Source: an uncultured Collinsella sp. (GTDB taxonomy: Bacteria > Actinomycetota > Coriobacteriia > Coriobacteriales > Coriobacteriaceae). Taken from it: DNA of 37,017 nt. Position numbers and translations under genes: made by a program. Numbering within the stretch: the stretch's first letter is position 1; the number at the start of each line of letters is the position of its first letter. Shown here one piece after another: positions 27,221 through 34,675 of the stretch. The notes under the pieces were generated by a model. The model was not told the DNA's origin. It saw only the letters and a program-made list of their open reading frames with translations, and ran no database searches. The stretch covers positions 1-37,017 of the forward strand of contig UQKL01000020.1 of assembly GCA_900541695.1 (NCBI GenBank). Direction: 5' to 3'.

Positions 27221-27259
27221 AAAAAAGACCGAGCCCGCGTCGTTGCGGACCCGGTCTTT
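27221..27259 (-). terminator. Intrinsic terminator after cstA
   Basis: An interrupted 15-bp stem (27224-27238 with 27245-27259; the outer 8 bp perfect) is followed on the minus strand by six U (27221-27226). It lies 40 bp past the cstA stop and 106 bp before the TOPRIM gene. Confidence 0.85.
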
Positions 27260-27298
27260 CCGAGTCATATGGATGGAACGGTTAGCTCATCAAGTTGA

Positions 27299-29188
27299 CT
27301 AGGCCTTGGCAGCCTCGGCGTCGGCGGGAGCCTCGGCGGCAGCAGTGCGGCCATACTCGGCCTTGCCCATCTCGGACCACTCGGGCTCCTCGTCGGGCAT
27401 GGAACCGGCCTCCTTGCCGAAGAACTCCTTGAGGCAGTTGACGGCAACGATGAGGCCCAGGACCATCAGCAGGACGGCGAAGACGAGCTGCAGACCCTTG
27501 GTGGCGGCGACGGAAACGGCAGCCGTGGTGGCGGTAGCCGGGATGGTGCCGAAGAAGCCGTAGGCCTGGACGGCGGTCATGCAGCCCATGGCGCTCTGGA
27601 CCAGCGAGGTGAAGGTGCAGCAGAGCAGGAAGGCGACGGGCACGTAGAGCATCCAGCCCTTGCGGCCGGTGCACTTGCAGAACACGGCGAGGGTGATCAT
27701 GGTCATGCCGCCGAGCAGCTGGTTGGAAGCACCAAAGAGCGGCCAGATGTTGGCATAGCCGCCAAAGGCGAGGGCGAGACCGGGAAGCAGGGTGACGACC
27801 GTGGCGAACCAGGGGTTGCCGAGAACCTTCATGTAGCCGGCCTTGGACTCGATGGCCAGGGCGTCGTTGGTCTGGGCAAAGAACTCGGAGAACGAGGTGC
27901 GGGCGATGCGGGCGACGGCATCGAGCGAGGTCAGGGCCAGAGCGGAAACGTTCATGGTCATGAAGACGGTAGCGAGCGTGCCGTCAACACCGAAGGCCTG
28001 CATACCGCGGGAGATGCCAGCGGCGAAGATCTGGAACGGGGTGGAAGCGACGCCGGCGTTGAGGGCGCCGGTACCGGCGGTGTTCATGTCGGAGAACATG
28101 ATGCCGGCGACGATGATGGCAAGGATGCCGACGAAGGACTCGACGATCATGGCGCCATAACCGACCTTGACGGCGTCCTGCTCCTTCTCGACCTGCTTGG
28201 AGGAGGTACCAGAAGAAACGAGGCTGTGGAAGCCGGAGAGGGCACCGCAGGCAACGGAAACAAACAGGACCGGGAACATCATGCCAGAAGCGCTGGAGAA
28301 GCCGGTAAAGGCCGGAGCGGTGATGGTGGCCTGGCCGTTAACACCCAGGACGACGATACCGAGGACAGCGCAGGCGATCATGACGATCATCATGATGGAA
28401 GTGAGGTAGTCGCGAGGGGTCTTGAGCATCTGGATGGGCATGGCGCCAGCAAAGACCAGGTAGACCATGACAACGGCGAACCACTGGAACTTGTCCAGGT
28501 AGACCGGGAACTGCATACCGACGGCAAACATGAGAACCATGAGGACCACGCCGGTGACGAACTCGGTAGCACCGGTGAGGTTGAACTTCTTCTGGGCCCA
28601 ACCAAAGGCGATAGCGACGAAGGTGAACAGGATGGAGATGGTACCAGCGCAGCCGGCGGCATAGGACTTGGTGAAGTCGATGGCACCGGTAGCAGCACCA
28701 GAAGCGTCAACGGCCGGGGTGAACATGAACGTCTTGCAGACCATGTCGGTGAAGGCGGCGATGACGATGATGCAGAACAGCCAGCAGAACAGCAGGAACA
28801 GGCGACGGCCGGTCTTGCCGATGTACTTCTCGATGAGCTGAGCGAGCGACTTGCCGTTGTTCTTCATCGAAGCGTACAGAGCACCAAAGTCGTGGACGGC
28901 GCCAAAGAAGATGCCGCCGACGAGGACCCAGAGCACGACGGGCAGCCAGCCAAAGGCCATGGCGACGATCGTACCCGTGACAGGGCCAGCACCGCAGATC
29001 GAGCTGAACTGGTGCGAGAACGCGGTAAAGGCGGAGACGGGCGAGAAGCTCTTGCCGTCCTTCATGCGCTTGGCCGGCGTGAGGGCCTCTTTGTCAACGC
29101 CCCACTTGTTGGCCAGCCAGCGGCCGTAGCCCAGATAGCCGCAGGCGAGCACCGCCGCGGCCACAACCATGAGCAAAACTCCGTTCAT
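27299..29188 (-). CDS. cstA: Carbon starvation protein CstA-family transporter
   Basis: 629 residues with many hydrophobic helices. The N-terminus (GYLGYGRWLANKWGVD), FSHQFSSICGAGPVTGTIVA and HDFGALYAS are diagnostic of CstA; later GASNQLLGGMT and the Ala/Glu-rich tail are typical. CstA members import peptides and, in several bacteria, pyruvate across the cytoplasmic membrane. Start ATG has GAGGAGG upstream. It is monocistronic and ends at a terminator. Its 5' region is remarkable: a promoter, a palindrome, a 14-codon Ile/Val-rich leader ORF and an intrinsic terminator all precede the ribosome site, which points to regulation by attenuation. Confidence 0.94.
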   Translation of the reverse strand: MNGVLLMVVAAAVLACGYLGYGRWLANKWGVDKEALTPAKRMKDGKSFSPVSAFTAFSHQFSSICGAGPVTGTIVAMAFGWLPVVLWVLVGGIFFGAVHDFGALYASMKNNGKSLAQLIEKYIGKTGRRLFLLFCWLFCIIVIAAFTDMVCKTFMFTPAVDASGAATGAIDFTKSYAAGCAGTISILFTFVAIAFGWAQKKFNLTGATEFVTGVVLMVLMFAVGMQFPVYLDKFQWFAVVMVYLVFAGAMPIQMLKTPRDYLTSIMMIVMIACAVLGIVVLGVNGQATITAPAFTGFSSASGMMFPVLFVSVACGALSGFHSLVSSGTSSKQVEKEQDAVKVGYGAMIVESFVGILAIIVAGIMFSDMNTAGTGALNAGVASTPFQIFAAGISRGMQAFGVDGTLATVFMTMNVSALALTSLDAVARIARTSFSEFFAQTNDALAIESKAGYMKVLGNPWFATVVTLLPGLALAFGGYANIWPLFGASNQLLGGMTMITLAVFCKCTGRKGWMLYVPVAFLLCCTFTSLVQSAMGCMTAVQAYGFFGTIPATATTAAVSVAATKGLQLVFAVLLMVLGLIVAVNCLKEFFGKEAGSMPDEEPEWSEMGKAEYGRTAAAEAPADAEAAKA

Positions 29189-29222
29189 TACATTTCCTCC
29201 TCTAAAAAGAACTTCCTAGACA

Positions 29223-29262
29223 TAAAAAATGAGGGCCGTCGGTTGCGCTCGACGGCCCTCAT
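29223..29262 (-). terminator. Intrinsic terminator in the cstA 5' leader (attenuator)
   Basis: A perfect 13-bp stem (29229-29241 with 29250-29262) with an 8-nt loop is followed on the minus strand by TTTTTT. It ends about 35 nt before the cstA start, inside the leader, so it should stop transcription before cstA unless prevented. Confidence 0.88.
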
Positions 29263-29275
29263 CTTCATCAGCCGC

Positions 29276-29310
29276 CCGTTATCGTACGGGCTAGCTGTAT
29301 GTGCTAACCC
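29276..29310 (-). promoter_or_regulatory. Mutually exclusive hairpins in the cstA leader
   Basis: On the minus strand GGGTTAGC can pair with GCTAGCCC just downstream (8 bp, one G-U). The same GCCC is also part of GCCCGT pairing with ACGGGC nearer the terminator. The two cannot form together. A third stem, GCATCAG with CTGATGC, encloses most of the leader ORF. Confidence 0.5.
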
Positions 29311-29313
29311 GCA

Positions 29314-29358
29314 TCAGATAATTACTACGCTGATAATGTTTAGCTGATGCGTGAACAT
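29314..29358 (-). CDS. Putative leader peptide MFTHQLNIISVVII upstream of cstA
   Basis: A 14-codon ORF (ATG at 29358, TGA at 29316-29314) encodes MFTHQLNIISVVII. Six of its last seven sense codons are Ile or Val (I-I-S-V-V-I-I), the composition of leader peptides that attenuate branched-chain amino acid operons. AGAGGA lies about 11 nt upstream of the ATG, slightly far. The stop codon is inside one arm of an enclosing stem, and the leader terminator follows 52 nt later. Translation has not been shown. Confidence 0.55.
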   Translation of the reverse strand: MFTHQLNIISVVII

Positions 29359-29383
29359 GTCTAAGAAATCCTCTTCAATCATG

Positions 29384-29410
29384 ATGTGAACGATCCGTGC
29401 GTGTTCACAT
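29384..29410. promoter_or_regulatory. Palindrome in the cstA leader, candidate operator
   Basis: ATGTGAAC (29384-29391) and GTTCACAT (29403-29410) form a perfect inverted repeat with an 11-bp centre, 20 bp downstream of the -10. A third half-site GTGAACAT lies at 29351-29358, overlapping the leader ORF start. It could be a regulator site or an RNA hairpin. Confidence 0.5.
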
Positions 29411-29429
29411 CCCCCAGTGGTTGAAAAGG

Positions 29430-29458
29430 AGTATGAAACTTTAGTTACCTAAAGTCAA
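29430..29458 (-). promoter_or_regulatory. cstA promoter
   Basis: On the minus strand TTGACT (29458-29453), a 17-bp spacer and CATACT (29435-29430) make a near-consensus promoter about 240 bp before cstA, implying a leader of roughly 235 nt. Confidence 0.65.
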
Positions 29459-29555
29459 CGCAAATATGTAATGAATTTTCCACTTTTTTGAATTTCTCGG
29501 TATAAAACGCCACTGACCTCGGACTTTACCCCACGACAGTTTTTGCATGAGAGAT

Positions 29556-29715
29556 GCTCCTCGGGGGCGGGGCGGGCGCCTGCCGCCATATATGAACTTT
29601 CCTGCTCGGACAGTCCTGCTCACGACGGAGGCCACATTAAGTGGCCTCCTGTTCGTGCGGAACTCGCGATAAAGTTCATATATGGCGGCAGGCGCCCGCC
29701 CCGCCCCCGAGGAGC
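29556..29715. repeat. Long-arm hairpin element B: 45-bp perfect arms around a 70-nt core variant (core inverted)
   Basis: Arm 29556-29600 is an exact reverse complement of 29671-29715 over 45 bp. The interior 29601-29670, read on the minus strand, aligns with the 69-nt core of the 29859 element with seven substitutions and one inserted base. Two pairs of substitutions are compensatory in the predicted helices (A-T to G-C and A-T to C-G). The arm sequence is unlike that of the other elements. It lies downstream of tsaBD. Confidence 0.9.
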
Positions 29716-29727
29716 TCCCATCCCAAA

Positions 29728-29750
29728 TGTGCGGAGCAAAGCTCCGCACA
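29728..29750. other. Small perfect hairpin between elements B and C
   Basis: TGTGCGGAGC (29728-29737) pairs with 29741-29750 around AAA. There is no T-run on either strand. The rest of 29716-29858 shows nothing recognisable. Confidence 0.6.
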
Positions 29751-29858
29751 CCAACTTATTCTTTCAGCCAAAGCACGCCGGAAATTCGATGCAGGCTGGC
29801 TAACCTTGCCGGACGCTGTCGACGCCGAACCAGCTCAGAAGCTATATCGATACAGAAA

Positions 29859-29993
29859 GGTCCCCGACCGGAGGGGCCGGATATAAGGTTTATCGCGAGT
29901 TCCGCACGCAAAGAAGGCCACTTAATGTGGCCTTCGTCTTGCGCAGGACTGTAGAGCAGGAAACCTTATATCCGGCCCCTCCGGTCGGGGACC
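29859..29993. repeat. Long-arm hairpin element C: 33-bp perfect arms around the conserved 69-nt core
   Basis: Arm 29859-29891 is the exact reverse complement of 29961-29993. The core 29892-29960 is identical to that of element A (6811-6879) except for the first base. The arms share only their outermost GGTCC and innermost ATAAGGTT with element A. The right arm ends 12 bp from the tsaBD stop codon, so the element is in the 3' UTR of that operon. Confidence 0.92.
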
Positions 29994-30005
29994 GCACCCG
30001 TACGA

Positions 30006-32390
30006 CTACAGCGTCATGTTTGGATCGGCGTCGACATCGAACGGCGAGATTTCACCTCGGTCGAATTTACGGCGAGCGACCTCCGCGATCATGGCGGCGT
30101 TATCGGTGCAGGCAGACAAGGGCGGCACCGTTACGCGGATTCCCTGACGCCCGAGTTTCTTGATCATCATCTCGCGCAGATGCGGGTTGGCCGAGACGCC
30201 GCCGCCGATGCAATACTCCTTGCACCCGGTAGCATGCAGGGCGTTTTTGGCCTTCTTGTACTGCACGTCAAAGACCGCCGCCTCAAACGAAGCCGCCAAA
30301 TCGGGCAGATGAATCGTGCGCCCGGCCTTGGTCTCCTGCTCGATGTAGAGCGTCACCGCCGTCTTGAGGCCCGAAAGCGAGAAGCGGTAGTCGCCCCTGC
30401 TGTTCAGCGCGCGGGGGAAATCAATCGCCTTAGGGTTGCCCGTCTCGGCAAGCTTGGAGATGATGGGGCCTCCGGGATAGCCAAGGCCCAGTGCCTTTGC
30501 CACCTTGTCGAAGGCTTCGCCCACGGCGTCGTCAAGCGTCTCGCCAAGCACCTCGTAGTCGCCCCATGCCCTTACGTGCACGAGCATGGTGTGCCCGCCC
30601 GAAACAAGCGTAAAGATAAACGGCGGCTTGAGGTCGGGCTGCGCCAACAGGTTGGCAAACAGGTGACCCTCCAGATGATTGACGCACACCAGCGGTTTGC
30701 CGGCAGCATACGCAAAGCCCTTGGCAAAGGCGACACCCACCACCAAGGCACCCACCAGGCCCGGACCTTGCGTCACGCCCACGGCGGCAAGCTCACTTGG
30801 TGCAATGGCTCCGCCCGTAAGGCCCAGCGACGCTGCGGCGTCCTCGAGTGCCGCGTCCACGACGCTCACGATGACCTCAACGTGCTTGCGCGAGGCGATC
30901 TCGGGCACCACGCCGCCAAAGCGAGCATGAAAATCAATCTGTGTCGACACCTGGTTGGCCAGTATATTGCCATCCGCATCGATAATTGCCACGGCTGTCT
31001 CGTCGCAGGAGCTCTCGATGGCAAGCACCAGGCGGCGGCGCTCGATTTCGGCACGCTCCTCAGCGGTGCGTTCGGGCGCGGGCAGCGGCCATACACGCTG
31101 TTCGGCAGCCGTCGGCTCGGGCGAGGCATTGTCGAGAGGAAGCACCAGGGGCAGCGGCGCCGTCATGACGATGGCATCCTTGCCGGCACCGTAATAGCCA
31201 CGGCGACGACCCGCCTCGGTAAAGCCCAGAGCGGCATAGAGCGCAATTGCGGCCTCGTTGCCGTCCTCAACCTCAAGCGAAGCCGTGGTGCAGCCGAGCA
31301 TCTGCGCGTCATAGCTCACGTGCGACAGAAGCTTGCGGGCGATGCCCTCGCGGCGATGCGCCGGATCGACGGCAACGTCCATAATCTGCACGTCCCCGTC
31401 GACGACCATACCGCCGGCAAGACCCAGCAGACGGCCGTCGTCGTGCGCCACCCACCAGCTACGTGGCGCGGCAACGTCCTCGCCCAGCTCGGACAGGAAC
31501 ATGCCCGGCGTCCACGCCTCGTGTCCGGCGCCTTCAAAGCAGGCGGTCTCCAGTGCGCTCGCGCCCTCGGCATCCGCCGCGCCCATGGGGCGGAATTGCA
31601 GATGACGTCCGGCAAGCTCGTCGGCAACACCTGTCACCTCACTCTGCGCGCTCTCGGCAAGGCCCAGACGCTTGCGCTCGTTTTCCTCGGCGTCCGAAAG
31701 GCGCGTATAGATCGGCAAGACGCGAGCCGGATCGCCATCGCCTGCGGCGTGCGCCATCAGCAGGCCCTCGCCCGAGGGCCACCACAGGTCTCGCTCCACG
31801 CAGCGCGCCGTCTCATCCTCGCCCAGCAGTTTGCCATAACGCACGAGACCGTCACCAGTCAGCTGAACCTGATCCCAGTCCGCGGTCTGGCGCCACTCAT
31901 CAAGCGCCACGGCGGCCTTGACCACGCGCTCGCGCTCAAACAGACGCTCGGGGCCCTCATCCCCCAGCACATAGAGCGCCGGGTACACCTCGCCGCGCAT
32001 GGCATCGGCAAGAACACCAAGCTTGCCGCGCACGCCGGCCTTCCATGCCGTCCAGGCGCAAGCATCGAGCGTCGACACGCCCAGCAACGGCACATTGGCA
32101 CCGTGCGCCAGACCCTTTGCGGTGGAGATGCCGATACGCACGCCCGTAAACGAGCCGGGACCGCGACCGACCACATAACAGCCGACATCGCTGCGATCCA
32201 GGCCGGCCTGCTTCAGTAGGTCATCAACAGTATTCACGAGCTCCACGTTGGCATGGCGGCGACACAGATGGTCCCCACTTACCAGCTTTGCCTCGCCTGT
32301 CTGCACGTCAATCCAGCTTGCCGCGCAGGCAAGCATGTCGGTCGATGTGTCGAGCGCCACCACCAGCGCGTTGTCGTTATGCAAGCTCAT
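30006..32390 (-). CDS. tsaBD: TsaB-RimI-TsaD triple fusion: t6A synthesis and ribosomal-protein acetyltransferase
   Basis: 794 residues joining three normally separate proteins. Residues 8-235 are TsaB (VVALDTSTDMLACA, GRGPGSFTGVRIGISTAKGLA). Residues 263-412 are a RimI-type GNAT acetyltransferase (MDVAVDPAHRREGIARKLL acetyl-CoA loop, YAALGF). Residues 452-794 are TsaD: AIESSCDETAVAI, PEIASRKH, the metal-binding NHLEGHLFA (H572, H576), TLVSGGHT and GGVSANPHLR. TsaB and TsaD with TsaE place threonylcarbamoyl on A37 of ANN-decoding tRNAs; RimI acetylates S18 or acts on TsaD-linked targets. The start overlaps the tsaE end by 14 nt. Fusion fixes TsaB:TsaD at 1:1. Last gene of the operon, followed by hairpin elements C and B. 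Confidence 0.95.
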   Translation of the reverse strand: MSLHNDNALVVALDTSTDMLACAASWIDVQTGEAKLVSGDHLCRRHANVELVNTVDDLLKQAGLDRSDVGCYVVGRGPGSFTGVRIGISTAKGLAHGANVPLLGVSTLDACAWTAWKAGVRGKLGVLADAMRGEVYPALYVLGDEGPERLFERERVVKAAVALDEWRQTADWDQVQLTGDGLVRYGKLLGEDETARCVERDLWWPSGEGLLMAHAAGDGDPARVLPIYTRLSDAEENERKRLGLAESAQSEVTGVADELAGRHLQFRPMGAADAEGASALETACFEGAGHEAWTPGMFLSELGEDVAAPRSWWVAHDDGRLLGLAGGMVVDGDVQIMDVAVDPAHRREGIARKLLSHVSYDAQMLGCTTASLEVEDGNEAAIALYAALGFTEAGRRRGYYGAGKDAIVMTAPLPLVLPLDNASPEPTAAEQRVWPLPAPERTAEERAEIERRRLVLAIESSCDETAVAIIDADGNILANQVSTQIDFHARFGGVVPEIASRKHVEVIVSVVDAALEDAAASLGLTGGAIAPSELAAVGVTQGPGLVGALVVGVAFAKGFAYAAGKPLVCVNHLEGHLFANLLAQPDLKPPFIFTLVSGGHTMLVHVRAWGDYEVLGETLDDAVGEAFDKVAKALGLGYPGGPIISKLAETGNPKAIDFPRALNSRGDYRFSLSGLKTAVTLYIEQETKAGRTIHLPDLAASFEAAVFDVQYKKAKNALHATGCKEYCIGGGVSANPHLREMMIKKLGRQGIRVTVPPLSACTDNAAMIAEVARRKFDRGEISPFDVDADPNMTL

Positions 32391-32883
32391 CTTGTACAGC
32401 CTTATCTATCAAATGGGAAAGCTCATCCGCGCGCTCGCCGTGTGCCTCGAGCGTTATCGTTCGCACGTCGCTGTCGTCCTCATCGCGCTTAAGCGTCACC
32501 GAAAGATACTCATCTGTCAGTTCATCCTGAAACTGCTCGCCCCATTCCAGCAGGCAAACACCCTCATAGCCCAGCACGTCAAAAATGCCCGTATCCTCAA
32601 GCTCGTAGGCATGCTCCAGGCGGTACAGATCAAAATGGAACAGCGGAATACGCCCTTGGTCATGAACGGCCATGAGTGCGAACGTAGGGCTTGTGACCAT
32701 ATGCTCATCGCCCAGAGCGCGCGAAACGCCCTTGGTAAAGTGGGTTTTGCCCACCCCGAGGCCGCCGGTCAAGATCAGCACATCGCCATCTTCTAGACAC
32801 GGTGCGACCAGCTCGCCAAAATGCTCCGTATCGGCAGTACGGGCCGTTCTATAGGTACCTACCCCCAGGCGCTCCAGGGACAT
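32377..32883 (-). CDS. tsaE: tRNA threonylcarbamoyladenosine biosynthesis ATPase TsaE
   Basis: 168 residues, the usual TsaE length. P-loop GGLGVGKTHFTKG (about 40-52), switch-like SPTFALM, the HFDLYRLE strand and EWGEQF are the family hallmarks. It hydrolyses ATP to reset the TsaBD complex during t6A synthesis. Its 3' end overlaps the start of the TsaB-RimI-TsaD gene by 14 nt, so all the TsaB/D/E activities come from two coupled genes. A further t6A enzyme, TsaC/Sua5, is not in the window. Confidence 0.95.
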   Translation of the reverse strand: MSLERLGVGTYRTARTADTEHFGELVAPCLEDGDVLILTGGLGVGKTHFTKGVSRALGDEHMVTSPTFALMAVHDQGRIPLFHFDLYRLEHAYELEDTGIFDVLGYEGVCLLEWGEQFQDELTDEYLSVTLKRDEDDSDVRTITLEAHGERADELSHLIDKAVQDELA

Positions 32884-32898
32884 ATACGCTCCTTATTA

Positions 32899-33519
32899 TT
32901 ATTCCGAGGCGGTCTCCGGCGCGGGGTGCCGCTCCAGATAGTCGCCCAGCATCTTAAAGTCTTCCTCCAGCAACTCCTGCCACGCCGGATTGCGCAGCGC
33001 CGCCGCAGGATGAAACGTCGGCATCACCACAAAGTGGCCCATCTGATGGAACCTGCCGCGCAGCTTGGTAATGCCGATCTCGGTCTTGAGCACAAAGTGC
33101 GTTGCGGGGTTACCGAGCGTCACGATGATATCGGGCCAGATGCTTCGAATCTGCTCGCGCAAAAACGGTGAGCAAGCCAGCACTTCCTCGGGACGCGGAT
33201 TGCGGTTTCCCGGCGGGCGGCACTTAAGCACGTTGGCGATATAGACGTCCTCGCGCTTAAGACCTGCCAGGGACAAAATGCCGTTGAGGTCTTCACCCGC
33301 CGCCCCCACAAAAGGTTCGCCCTGCAAATCCTCGTTGCGACCCGGTGCTTCACCAATAAACATGACGCGAGCGTGGGGGTTTCCCACGCCAAACACGATG
33401 TTATGGCGCGACTGATAGAGCTGGCAGAGATGGCAGTCGCCTAAAACAGCCTCAATCTCCTCGAGTGCGACCTCACGTGGCGCCTGATGGGTATGGCCGG
33501 GAATGTGCATGACGCCCAT
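32899..33519 (-). CDS. Family 4 uracil-DNA glycosylase (iron-sulfur)
   Basis: 206 residues. The active-site motif is GEAPGRNEDLQGEPFVGAAG, the second conserved loop is PTFHPAAALRN, and VLKCRPPGNRNPRPEE contains one of the cluster cysteines. CHLCQL near the N-terminus supplies two more [4Fe-4S] ligands. It removes uracil from DNA in base excision repair. The start ATG at 33519 has AGGAG 5 nt upstream. It sits between alr and tsaE in the operon, 8 bp after the alr stop; its place there is probably for co-expression only. Confidence 0.94.
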   Translation of the reverse strand: MGVMHIPGHTHQAPREVALEEIEAVLGDCHLCQLYQSRHNIVFGVGNPHARVMFIGEAPGRNEDLQGEPFVGAAGEDLNGILSLAGLKREDVYIANVLKCRPPGNRNPRPEEVLACSPFLREQIRSIWPDIIVTLGNPATHFVLKTEIGITKLRGRFHQMGHFVVMPTFHPAAALRNPAWQELLEEDFKMLGDYLERHPAPETASE

Positions 33520-33527
33520 AGCGGCTC

Positions 33528-34673
33528 CTACACGTAGACCTTGTCGAGACGCATGCCAAAGCCGCAGGCGACCTCGTAGTTAATCGTTCCGCGCAGTCGG
33601 GCCATCTCGTCCATAGTGATCTCGGCATCGCCATCGCGGCCGACAATAATCATCTCGTCACCATACTCGGCCTCGGGAATCTCGTGTGCCGGGTTGGACT
33701 GAATGGCGACCATAAACTGATCCATGCAGATATTGCCAACCTGACGCACGCGCTCGCCGCGATACAGCACATCCATACGATTGGAAAGCGTACGCGATAG
33801 GCCGTCGGCATAACCGATCGGCAGCGTGCAGATCTGAACGCGCGTACGCGGTACGCGGTAGGTAAAACCGTAGCCCACGCCCTCGCCCATCGCAGGGTGC
33901 GCCACGCGCGTCACGCGCGCATGAACGCTCATAACGGGATCGAGCTGCATCACACGGCTACTCAGCTCGCACGGCTGCATGCCATACAAGCCAACGCCGG
34001 CGCGAATCATATCAAAATGCATCGAGGGGTCGAGCATCGAGGACGGCGTGTTGGCGCAATGCACGATACCGCACTCAAAACCCGCATCCTTAATGGCCTG
34101 AACGGCCTCGGTAAAGCGCTGGCACTGCAGCTTGTAGTCCCAGCCCGAAGGTTCATCGGCCGTGGCGAAGTGCGTAAATACGCCGTCGCACTGAATACCG
34201 CGATGGAAATCAATACCGCGGACAAAGTCGAGCACCTGCGTGTAATGTACGCCGATGCGGTTCATGCCCGTCTCGATGGCGAGATGATACTTGCCCACCT
34301 TGCCCGCCGCGACGGCACATTCGCCATACGCAAGAGCAAAGTCGGACGTATAGACCGAGGGCATGATATCGAACTCGAGCAACGTCGGAATGGCCTCGAT
34401 AGGCGGCTCGCTTAGGATAAGGACGGGTTTCGTAATCCCGCCCTGTCGGAGCTCAACGCCCTCGTTAACCGTCGCCACGGCAAACATGTCGGCGCCGGCC
34501 GAATACATAATCTTGGCGCACTCAACAGCTCCATGACCATAAGCGTCGGCTTTAACCACGCAGCACAGGCGCTGACGCGGATTCAGCAAATTCTTATAGG
34601 CCCTCGTGTTGCGGCGAAGCGCCCCGCGGTCGATCTCGACCCAGGACCAACGCGTCAAATCGGCTTTATTCAT
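33528..34673 (-). CDS. alr: Alanine racemase
   Basis: 381 residues. The PLP lysine lies in VVKADAYGHGAVE near the N-terminus, and the second catalytic residue is the tyrosine in GVGYGFTYRVPR; ETGMNRIGV, ANTPSSML, RAGVGLYG and CMDQFMV are conserved too. The enzyme makes D-alanine for peptidoglycan. The gene starts 2 bp after the nnr stop, a tight operon link. The acpS-nnr-alr order is common in Gram-positive bacteria. Confidence 0.96.
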   Translation of the reverse strand: MNKADLTRWSWVEIDRGALRRNTRAYKNLLNPRQRLCCVVKADAYGHGAVECAKIMYSAGADMFAVATVNEGVELRQGGITKPVLILSEPPIEAIPTLLEFDIMPSVYTSDFALAYGECAVAAGKVGKYHLAIETGMNRIGVHYTQVLDFVRGIDFHRGIQCDGVFTHFATADEPSGWDYKLQCQRFTEAVQAIKDAGFECGIVHCANTPSSMLDPSMHFDMIRAGVGLYGMQPCELSSRVMQLDPVMSVHARVTRVAHPAMGEGVGYGFTYRVPRTRVQICTLPIGYADGLSRTLSNRMDVLYRGERVRQVGNICMDQFMVAIQSNPAHEIPEAEYGDEMIIVGRDGDAEITMDEMARLRGTINYEVACGFGMRLDKVYV

Positions 34674-34675
34674 AA

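Noticed and set aside
29556..29993. Elements B and C as ordinary Rho-independent terminators of tsaBD
   Set aside because: Stems are far longer than terminators, loops are 69-70 nt, and there is no U-run after either one.
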